Shown: in pieces, positions 5,421 to 11,296 of the stretch
Layout of the letters: every line of letters starts with the position of its first letter
Numbering within the stretch: position 1 is the first letter of the stretch
Assembly: GCA_002839125.1 (NCBI GenBank)
Contig: PGXI01000041.1
Location: 1 to 11,296, forward strand
DNA: 11,296 nucleotides
Direction of reading: 5' to 3'
DNA from: Tenericutes bacterium HGW-Tenericutes-5
Lineage (GTDB): Bacteria > Bacillota_I > Bacilli_A > Izemoplasmatales > Hujiaoplasmataceae
The notes under the pieces: model-generated
What the model saw: the letters and a program-made list of their open reading frames with translations, nothing else
What the model was told of the DNA's origin: nothing
Databases searched by the model: none
Translations under genes and position numbers: made by a program

Positions 5421-6914
5421 ATGATAATAGAACTTAAAAACATATACAAAAACTTCGGTGCCGTTCAAGCTTTAACTGACGTATCCTTCTCAATCGGTGA
5501 AGCAGAGATTCACGGATTATTAGGTGAAAACGGTGCTGGCAAAAGCACATTGATGAATATTTTAGGTGGAGTATTACCACCAACTAGCGGTACCATTGTT
5601 ATTGACGGTACTTCTTATACACATCTAACCCCACATCAAGCAGTTGAACTTGGAATAAGTTTTATCCACCAAGAATTAAATTTAGTAAATGATTTAAAAG
5701 TGTTTGAGAATTTGTTTATCAATCGCGAATTGACAAAAAGTAAAATCTTCCTAAATAAAAAGGAAATGATTAGAAAGTCACACGAAGTATTTAAAAGAAT
5801 GAATATCGATATCGATCCAACTCTATTTGTCAGAGAACTCGATACGTTAGAAAAACAATTGGTTGAAATAGCTAGAGCGATTCTATTTGAGTCTAAACTA
5901 ATAATTATGGATGAACCTACTACTGCTTTGACCGATAAAGAAATCAATAATTTATTTACAATCATGAGAGAATTAAAAAAGAACGGTATCAGCTGTATCT
6001 ATATCTCTCATAAGATGCCAGAACTATTCGTAATCTGTGATAAATATACCGTCCTTAGAGATGGCAAATTTATTGATTCTGGTTTCTTTAAAGATATCAA
6101 TGAAAACAAAGCCACTGAACTTCTTGTCGGTAGAAAAATAATTGAAGACAAAGACATTCATCGTAATCAACTTGATACAGAAATTGTTTTTGAAGTCCAA
6201 GATTTAAGTTGCCCACCTTATTTTAACAACATTAATTTTAATGTAAAAAAAGGTGAAGTCGTAGCGATTACCGGTCTTTTCGGAGATGGGCGCGGCGAGC
6301 TAAGCGAGGCATTATTCGGAGCTCGGAAAGTTTCTAGTGGTAAAGTACTTAAAAACGGAAAACAATTAAATTTATCTTCTATAAAGAGCGTAATGAAAAG
6401 CGGAGTCGGAATGATTCCAAGAAATAGAAAAGAGCGTTCTATCATCAAAGATATGAACATTTTAAACAATGTTTCTATTGCTCATTTTACCTCACAACAC
6501 AAAAAGATTTTAATCAAAAACAAAGAAGAAATCGAAAGATTTGAAAAGAATCAAAAAGTTACCAACATTAAAGTTGGTTCGCCTAAGGATCCAATAACTT
6601 CTTTATCTGGTGGTAACCAACAAAAGGTAATATTTGCTAGATGGTTTGAATTAGACAGTGATGTTTATCTACTAGATAATCCTACTCAAGGAATTGATGT
6701 AGGAGCTAAATTCGAAATTTATAAACTAATTAATTACTTAGCAGAGCAAGGAAAAAGTATTATCGTCTTCTCTTCTGAGTTCCCGGAAATCTATAAAGTG
6801 TGTCATCGCTGCATAATTATGTATCGTGGTGAAATTAATAAAATATTTAAACATGACGAATTGAACGAAGTAGATATGATGTTTTATTCTACCGGATCAA
6901 ACAAAAAGGAGTAA
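5421..6914 (+). CDS. Two-domain ATPase of a CUT2 sugar ABC importer (RbsA/XylG-like)
   Basis: A 497-residue protein with two fused nucleotide-binding domains, the normal CUT2 architecture and length. Domain 1 has Walker A GENGAGKST (35-43), Q-loop Q84, Walker B IIMDEP (161-166, catalytic E165) and H-loop H197. Its signature is degenerate, DTLEKQ (141-146). Domain 2 has a lysine-less Walker A, GLFGDGRGEL (285-294), usual in this family. Its signature LSGGNQQK (395-402) is perfect, but Walker B reads LLDNPTQGID (417-426) with N420 in place of the catalytic glutamate. One ATP site (domain 1 Walker motifs with domain 2 signature) is therefore complete and the other looks inactive. The ATG at 5421 follows a GGATGTGA ribosome site (5409-5416); upstream in-frame codons fall in the hairpin. 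It powers import through the permease that follows 6 bp later. Confidence 0.93.
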   Translation: MIIELKNIYKNFGAVQALTDVSFSIGEAEIHGLLGENGAGKSTLMNILGGVLPPTSGTIVIDGTSYTHLTPHQAVELGISFIHQELNLVNDLKVFENLFINRELTKSKIFLNKKEMIRKSHEVFKRMNIDIDPTLFVRELDTLEKQLVEIARAILFESKLIIMDEPTTALTDKEINNLFTIMRELKKNGISCIYISHKMPELFVICDKYTVLRDGKFIDSGFFKDINENKATELLVGRKIIEDKDIHRNQLDTEIVFEVQDLSCPPYFNNINFNVKKGEVVAITGLFGDGRGELSEALFGARKVSSGKVLKNGKQLNLSSIKSVMKSGVGMIPRNRKERSIIKDMNILNNVSIAHFTSQHKKILIKNKEEIERFEKNQKVTNIKVGSPKDPITSLSGGNQQKVIFARWFELDSDVYLLDNPTQGIDVGAKFEIYKLINYLAEQGKSIIVFSSEFPEIYKVCHRCIIMYRGEINKIFKHDELNEVDMMFYSTGSNKKE

Positions 6915-6920
6915 AAGAAA

Positions 6921-7937
6921 ATGTCTGGAAAAACTTTTGATAAAGCGAAATTTAAAGAATATATGAAAACCAAAGGTTGGCCTTTTCTAAAGAATATTCT
7001 TATCAATCATAATTATGTTGTATCACTTATACTTCTATTGATTATCGGTAGAATTGCAAGTCCAAACTTCTTATCATTTGCAAGTTTGATTAATCTAATC
7101 AAATCTTCTGCTTTCATAGGTATCATAGCTTTGGGTATGACGATGGTTATTATTTCCGGTAACATTGATTTATCTGTCGGATCTATACTAGCTTTCACAG
7201 CAGCTAATACCGCAATAATGTTTAACAATACTCATAGTATTCTTCTTAGTGTAGGATATGCTATGTTTATCGGAACTTTACTTGGTTTCGTAAATGGTTT
7301 CTTTGTCGGGAAAGCTAAAGTTGCCTCGTTCATTGTTACCCTAGCCACCATGGCTGCATTTAGGTCTCTTACTGTTCAACAAGGTCAAGGTGGACCGATT
7401 CTAATCGACCAAGAAGCTTATTATTCTATCTTAAGAACTATCGGTTATGGTACTTTCTTAAAGATTCCATATCTAGTTTGGATCTTTGTATTGATAGTTG
7501 GTCTAATGATTTTCTTAATGACAAAAACAAAATTCGGACGCTATGTATACGCTGTCGGGTCTAATGAAAAAGCCGCAAAACTAAGCGGCATAAACGTTGA
7601 TAGAATCAAAATATATATCTTCTCATTAACTGGTCTTTTAACTGGTATAGCAGCCTTCTTATATGTTACAAGATTCGGTTCTGTAGATACCGCTACCGCT
7701 GGTAAATCATACGAGCTTGATGCAATTGCGGCAGTAGCTATCGGTGGTACATCGATGGCCGGAGGAAAAGGTTTTATTCAAGGAACATTCTTTGGTATAA
7801 TTGTCCTTTACTCTATCGACTCAGTTTTATCAGCTTTAAGAGTTCCTGCCTTTGTCAATGATTTAATCAAGGGTATTCTAATTCTTGGTGCGGTATTGTT
7901 ACAAAAAGTACTTAACAACAGAAAAGTAAACAACTAA
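6921..7937 (+). CDS. CUT2 sugar ABC importer permease (RbsC-like)
   Basis: A 338-residue integral membrane protein of the BPD_transp_2 family, the pore of the importer. It shows a polar N-terminus of about 30 residues, then roughly eight to ten hydrophobic segments. Family landmarks are GNIDLSVGSILAF in the N-terminal third and IAAVAIGGTSMAGGKG, the cytoplasmic coupling region that contacts the ATPase, in the last third. Length is normal for RbsC-type permeases. Its ribosome site AAGGAG (6906-6911) is embedded in the last codons of the ATPase gene and only 6 bp separate the genes, so the two are tightly coupled. It is the last gene of the operon, ending before a bidirectional terminator. A single permease gene implies a homodimer. 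Confidence 0.94.
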   Translation: MSGKTFDKAKFKEYMKTKGWPFLKNILINHNYVVSLILLLIIGRIASPNFLSFASLINLIKSSAFIGIIALGMTMVIISGNIDLSVGSILAFTAANTAIMFNNTHSILLSVGYAMFIGTLLGFVNGFFVGKAKVASFIVTLATMAAFRSLTVQQGQGGPILIDQEAYYSILRTIGYGTFLKIPYLVWIFVLIVGLMIFLMTKTKFGRYVYAVGSNEKAAKLSGINVDRIKIYIFSLTGLLTGIAAFLYVTRFGSVDTATAGKSYELDAIAAVAIGGTSMAGGKGFIQGTFFGIIVLYSIDSVLSALRVPAFVNDLIKGILILGAVLLQKVLNNRKVNN

Positions 7938-7969
7938 ATAGAATCTATCATTCATTTTCCTTATTCTTT

Positions 7970-8009
7970 AATTAAAAAAGGCTGGACTTCATTCCAGCCT
8001 TTTTTAATT
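7970..8009. terminator. Bidirectional terminator between permease and GH65-like genes
   Basis: AAAAAAGGCTGGA (7974-7986) and TCCAGCCTTTTTT (7993-8005) form a perfect 13-bp stem with a 6-nt loop, extendable by flanking AT pairs to 17 bp. A six-T run follows the GC-rich core on either strand, so it serves both convergent operons. The stop codon of the minus-strand gene (8004-8006) lies within the stem. Confidence 0.93.
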
Positions 8010-10013
8010 TATTTCATTTGTACTTGTAGTAATATATTCATTCCATTCAATAATGGCACTATTTCTTTTGATTTTTACACTAGCGATATTCTTTGCAACT
8101 TTAATTTTAAATTCTAATCTTCTGATATCATTTGGGATATAAGAATCTGCAGTCATTAAATATCTATCGTGTCTCAATCCAGCAAAGCCATAAACGATAT
8201 GAAGGTATAAGCAAGCGCTTAAGCCCAAGTCTAAAGTATCTTGAACATGATTATATTTGTTTGCATTATCATAAATATTTAGCGCCATAAACTGTTTAAA
8301 ATACTTGTTTGCTTCTCTTTCAAATCCGTGAGTGATTCCTAAAAAAGCGAGAATAAAGGCTCCATACCCATTTGTGTTTGTTAACTTGTTATAATAAGCG
8401 AAATTCTCTTCTTTGACAAGTTCTTTAAAGTCTTCTGGATAAAGCAAGAATAGATTCAAAACATCTGGGAACCGCAACTTTTCCTCGGTCTTAAAATACT
8501 TATCAAAGATTTGAATCAGATTATTAACATTAGGTTGTTGCAAATAGAGTTTTTTCTTAACTTCTCTAATCTCATTAATTAAAACATCATATTGATTCGC
8601 TCGTAAAAATTCTTCAACATCTTTTCTGTTTTCAACTTTTGCCATAGCGACAATATTTGCACACTTACCTAAACAATCCTTAATTAGATAATTTAGTAAA
8701 GCATTGTTATCAATATCTGTCAATTCGCCATCCAAAGACTTAACATTCAAAACTTGATAATTAGTCTTTTTATGATTCGGAGTTATATAATCTAGATAAA
8801 ACTTAGAAATCTCTAAGGCCATGCTAACACCACCTAATGCCAGCAAACTCTTATCTAAAGTTCTTTCAATATATTCCATCAAATTAATCACAATCATTGC
8901 GTTGATATAAAGATTGTCGGACCTATCAGTATATAAAGCTCCTTGCTTCTTCAATCTTTGAGCATTAGCTTTAGCTTCTTCTAGCCCTCTAATCCTTGCC
9001 ACAAGCCATCTTCTAGCTTGCTTATAGTCCGTATTTAAATAATACTTGAACATATACATCTCGTTGACGAAAGTTTCATCAATCGGTCTATTTGTCATGC
9101 CGTATCTAGAACATCTCATTGATTCATTTAATGGTCTATGGCTTATTAATTGAAATTGATTATATTGATTATATCTGTCCACTAAATCATTGTTAAAGAT
9201 ATATACCCGTGAATTCTTCCATAATCTTTCCCAATAGTTTTGATTGTTTAACAATAATTCGCCATACCCAATTCTTTGACTTCTTCTAAGAACTTTTTTT
9301 AAGTATTCGAAGTCTTTTCTTTTATCAGTACTTATCCCAACGTATTTAATGATTTCATACTCTCGATCAGGCTCAGCTTTTATAAGGTAATTTTCCTGAT
9401 GTTTAATCTTTGAATGGCGATGACGATTCTTAAAATTCTTATCAAAACCATAGACTATGTATAGCGGTTTATCGCTTTCTTTTGCGATTGCTTGCAAACT
9501 TAAATCACCGTCAGTCTCAAAGACAACGTCAGTGAAATCATCAGGATACTTATCGACTCTTTCCAAGTCAAAGCCATGAGTTATTTCTAAATCAATTGGT
9601 TTATCAACATAAATGATATATTTAGAATAAATGAAATTTCTATTCTTTTGATCGACAAAACGTTCACTATGAATTTTTATTTCAACGTCATTGACTTCAT
9701 AAATAGTTGTTCGTGAGTAAAGTCCATTATCCATGTCTAACTCTTGTTCGTGAAACTTTGGTTGAAGTTGCAATGGATGCAAATCAATTTTCGCTGCTTT
9801 AACTGAAGTACAAAGTGGATTAAAAACACTTAAATAATATTCGCCGGTACGGTCTTTTTTTAACAAAGTATTAACTTTTAAATGTGCATTATCTTCTTGT
9901 TTCAATTCGTCCATTATTCCACTCACACCTAAAAAGCCATTCGAAAGAACGTATTTGTTGTTTAAGGCTTCAAGTTGGTCGACGACCAAACCGGTAGATT
10001 TAATTTTTGGCAT
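8004..10013 (-). CDS. GH65-fold protein (disaccharide phosphorylase homologue), probable pseudoenzyme
   Basis: A 669-residue protein recognisable as a glycoside hydrolase family 65 relative (maltose, trehalose and kojibiose phosphorylases, usually about 750-780 residues). Similarities by eye: YVLSNGFLGVSGIMDE (21-36) for the N-terminal beta-sandwich motif, YNQFQL (284-289), EEAKANAQRLKKQGALY (345-361), YINAM (369-373), and FNPLC near 64. Key motifs are eroded. FWDTE is FVNEM (315-319), the catalytic GPDEYHE-x-V-NNNA is SLDGELTDIDNNA (426-438) with glycine where the general acid belongs, KQADV is RFPDV (514-518), and the phosphate-binding T-H-x-S-S is TNTNG (545-549). The frame is intact, so this is not a decayed gene. 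ATG 10013 is preferred over 10016 because AGGGGG (10020-10025) is 6 rather than 3 nt away. No signal peptide. Function unknown; a binding or regulatory role, or altered chemistry, is possible. Confidence 0.8.
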   Translation of the reverse strand: MPKIKSTGLVVDQLEALNNKYVLSNGFLGVSGIMDELKQEDNAHLKVNTLLKKDRTGEYYLSVFNPLCTSVKAAKIDLHPLQLQPKFHEQELDMDNGLYSRTTIYEVNDVEIKIHSERFVDQKNRNFIYSKYIIYVDKPIDLEITHGFDLERVDKYPDDFTDVVFETDGDLSLQAIAKESDKPLYIVYGFDKNFKNRHRHSKIKHQENYLIKAEPDREYEIIKYVGISTDKRKDFEYLKKVLRRSQRIGYGELLLNNQNYWERLWKNSRVYIFNNDLVDRYNQYNQFQLISHRPLNESMRCSRYGMTNRPIDETFVNEMYMFKYYLNTDYKQARRWLVARIRGLEEAKANAQRLKKQGALYTDRSDNLYINAMIVINLMEYIERTLDKSLLALGGVSMALEISKFYLDYITPNHKKTNYQVLNVKSLDGELTDIDNNALLNYLIKDCLGKCANIVAMAKVENRKDVEEFLRANQYDVLINEIREVKKKLYLQQPNVNNLIQIFDKYFKTEEKLRFPDVLNLFLLYPEDFKELVKEENFAYYNKLTNTNGYGAFILAFLGITHGFEREANKYFKQFMALNIYDNANKYNHVQDTLDLGLSACLYLHIVYGFAGLRHDRYLMTADSYIPNDIRRLEFKIKVAKNIASVKIKRNSAIIEWNEYITTSTNEIN

Positions 10014-10045
10014 CATTAACCCCCTAGTAAAAAATGTTCGATTTT

Positions 10046-10073
10046 ATTATATCTTAATCTCTAAAATTATCTA
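10046..10073 (-). promoter_or_regulatory. Probable promoter of the GH65-like gene
   Basis: Minus strand TAGATA (10068-10073), 16-bp spacer, perfect TATAAT (10046-10051), about 32 bp from the start codon. The weak -35 is the same hexamer as at the pyk promoter. No LacI/cre-type palindrome is seen nearby, so the gene is probably outside the control of the sugar-locus regulator. Confidence 0.6.
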
Positions 10074-10172
10074 GTTTAAATCACATTTTTTCAAAAAAAA
10101 TTACTTTTAATCATTTATCTTGTTTTAATGTTTCAAAAAGGTACGAATATAGTAAAATAAAATTTTTATTTG

Positions 10173-10201
10173 TTGCTTTTTTATCACTAATTTGTTAAAA
10201 T
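10173..10201 (+). promoter_or_regulatory. Promoter of rpsT
   Basis: TTGCTT (10173-10178), 17-bp spacer and TAAAAT (10196-10201) with an extended -10 TG (10193-10194). The predicted untranslated leader is only about 24 nt, so there is no room for a structured S20 autoregulatory leader. The rest of the 215-bp gap to the GH65-like gene is AT-rich and shows nothing else. Confidence 0.75.
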
Positions 10202-10231
10202 ATTAACGCGATTACTAATGGAGGTGAAATA

Positions 10232-10492
10232 ATGGCTAATAACAAACAACAAATTAAACGTAATGCCCAAAACGAAAAAAGACGTTTAGCAAATGCTTCT
10301 TTCAAATCATCTTTAAAAACTGCATTAAAGACTGTTGAAGTTGAAGTTAAGAATGGCAACAAAGAAAAAGCAATCGAAGCATTAAACTTTGCTTATAAGA
10401 AAATTGATAAGAGCGTTGCTAAAGGCATTCATCATAAAAACTATGCTAACAACCAAAAGTCAAGATTATCAAATAAAGTTAACGCTATGTAA
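10232..10492 (+). CDS. rpsT: Ribosomal protein S20 (bS20)
   Basis: An 86-residue, strongly basic protein of the 30S subunit that binds 16S rRNA early in assembly. The pattern is characteristic: lysine/arginine-rich N-terminal helix (QQIKRNAQNEKRR, 6-18), the SFKSSLKTALKTVE helix, a short variable section, AYKKIDKSVAKGIHHKNYA and the ending NQKSRLSNKVNAM. Length is normal for S20. GGAGGTGA (10220-10227) gives an ideal ribosome site and its own promoter lies just upstream. It is monocistronic with a terminator directly after the stop codon. Its position convergent with holA is a common Firmicutes arrangement and supports both assignments. Confidence 0.97.
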   Translation: MANNKQQIKRNAQNEKRRLANASFKSSLKTALKTVEVEVKNGNKEKAIEALNFAYKKIDKSVAKGIHHKNYANNQKSRLSNKVNAM

Positions 10493-10493
10493 G

Positions 10494-10517
10494 AAAAAAG
10501 CCAGAGGGCTTTTTTTT
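10494..10517. terminator. Bidirectional terminator between rpsT and holA
   Basis: AAAAAAGCC (10494-10502) pairs with GGCTTTTTT (10507-10515) across a 4-nt loop. Eight T residues follow on the plus strand and six on the minus strand. The GC core is only three pairs, so most strength comes from the A/T arms. The holA stop codon (10516-10518) overlaps the T run, so the terminator serves both genes. Confidence 0.85.
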
Positions 10518-11296
10518 ATTTGTTGCTAAGTAAATATAACTGTGGTCCTAAGTCTTTATCAATCTTTCCTGATTTAATCTTGTAATCTAAATCTTCGAGG
10601 TTAGATATGTTTTCATACAAGGCATCATAACTGACCTCAGAAGCATTTTTCATCATATAGTAAACTCTACCACTAGAATAATTGAAAAACTTCTCTATAT
10701 CGGCTTTTCCATACCCAATACTTAGCAATGATTTTGTATAAAGGATTTCTAAAAATTTCGAACTAATAACAGATAGGATCTGAGTCGATTTAACATTATG
10801 TTCCACTAAATCATAATAAACTTTAAAAATCTTCTCTTGATTCTTTTCTAAGATTGCATTTACCAGTTCAAAGATATTATCTTCAATCTCTCGACTTACT
10901 ACTTGAAAGACGATATCAGCGTTAATTTCTTTCATTCCATAGGAGAAATAGATTAACTTCTGTAATTCGTTATTAAGATTGTCCATATTGATATTGGCAC
11001 GATTGATAAATTGCGTTAATGCATAAGATTGTATTTTAAGATCATGTTTTGCTAGTTCTTTTTTTACATAATCATAAACATCAAAACCTTTGTCATTGAT
11101 AGGAAATTTTTTAGCGATTGTGTTCTTAGTCAAATATTTAACCAATTTGCTTTTGAAATCTAAATTATCTGATCTTACTTGAATCACCATTACTGTCTGA
11201 TCAAGTTTCATTTCACAAAAACTGATAAGTTTATCAGCTTCTGAGTCATTAATATTTTGTTCTCCAGTCAAAAACTTAGCATTAGTAATAACTATC
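10516..11296 (-). CDS. holA: DNA polymerase III subunit delta, C-terminal part (runs off the window)
   Basis: Delta is the clamp-loader subunit that opens the beta sliding clamp during chromosomal replication. The visible 260 codons begin in the first domain: the in-frame reading upstream of the TTG at 11271 is IVITNAKFLTGEQN, matching the family's hydrophobic strand followed by a charged loop, and has no stop, so the 5' end lies outside the window. The full family length is about 320-350, so roughly 70 residues are missing. Further landmarks are the middle-domain stretch NINMDNLNNELQKLIYFS, the EDNIFELVNAILEKN segment that opens the C-terminal helical collar domain, and the ending GKIDKDLGPQLYLL. 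The TTG is not a true start. Pairing with convergent rpsT supports the call. Sequence is divergent, as delta usually is. Confidence 0.88.
   Translation of the reverse strand, partial: IVITNAKFLTGEQNINDSEADKLISFCEMKLDQTVMVIQVRSDNLDFKSKLVKYLTKNTIAKKFPINDKGFDVYDYVKKELAKHDLKIQSYALTQFINRANINMDNLNNELQKLIYFSYGMKEINADIVFQVVSREIEDNIFELVNAILEKNQEKIFKVYYDLVEHNVKSTQILSVISSKFLEILYTKSLLSIGYGKADIEKFFNYSSGRVYYMMKNASEVSYDALYENISNLEDLDYKIKSGKIDKDLGPQLYLLSNK

Noticed and set aside
10017..10172. LacI/cre-type operator in front of the GH65-like gene linking it to the sugar locus
   Set aside because: No palindrome of the TGTAANCGNTTACA type is present on either strand, so shared regulation is not supported by sequence.
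10202..10231. Autoregulatory leader RNA for rpsT
   Set aside because: The predicted leader is about 24 nt and mostly ribosome-binding site, with no hairpin.
1..11296. CRISPR array, tRNA/rRNA genes, insertion sequences, phage or defence systems
   Set aside because: No spaced direct repeats, cloverleaf-like sequence, transposase, integrase or toxin-antitoxin pattern was seen. All gaps are short and accounted for by promoters and terminators.

Overview
The window looks like a chromosomal segment of a very AT-rich, low-GC Gram-positive bacterium. Tryptophan is read from TGG throughout, and the gene ending at 647 stops with TGA, so the standard code is in use. That argues against the TGA=Trp mycoplasmas and spiroplasmas. 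The sequence fits the Acholeplasma/Izemoplasma/Haloplasma side of the Mollicutes, or another low-GC member of the Bacilli. Clear sigma-A type promoters, strong Shine-Dalgarno sites, a lipobox lipoprotein and short intergenic regions support this. The exact lineage is inference.

Left part (1-1042): the 5' end of pyruvate kinase (minus strand, running off the window) with its own promoter. It is followed by a two-gene minus-strand operon encoding a small four-helix LiaI/LiaF-like membrane protein and a HIT-family nucleotide hydrolase, joined by an ATGA overlap and closed by a terminator.

Centre (1013-8009): a divergent carbohydrate locus. A LacI-family regulator, a lipoprotein sugar-binding protein, a two-domain ABC ATPase and a permease (a complete CUT2/ribose-xylose type importer) run on the plus strand. 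A Gfo/Idh/MocA sugar dehydrogenase and a TIM-barrel sugar isomerase/epimerase run on the minus strand. The 180-bp divergent region holds two back-to-back promoters. Each has a LacI/cre-type palindrome over its likely transcription start, and a weaker third palindrome lies between them. The likely logic is that the importer brings in a sugar or glycoside, the dehydrogenase oxidises it, the isomerase/epimerase rearranges the keto product, and the LacI protein controls both arms. The substrate cannot be read from the sequence. A 3-keto-glycoside route or an inositol-like route are the main candidates. A hairpin between the binding-protein and ATPase genes probably sets their expression ratio.

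Right part (7974-11296): a separately promoted minus-strand gene for a 669-residue protein of the glycoside hydrolase 65 (disaccharide phosphorylase) fold. Its catalytic, substrate-binding and phosphate-binding motifs all appear to be lost, and it is the most unusual item here. It is followed by the housekeeping pair rpsT (ribosomal protein S20, plus strand) and holA (DNA polymerase III delta, minus strand, running off the window), a familiar Firmicutes neighbourhood. Bidirectional terminators separate both convergent pairs and overlap the stop codons of the minus-strand genes.

No mobile element, CRISPR array, tRNA, rRNA or defence system was seen, and no gene-free stretch exceeds about 215 bp.
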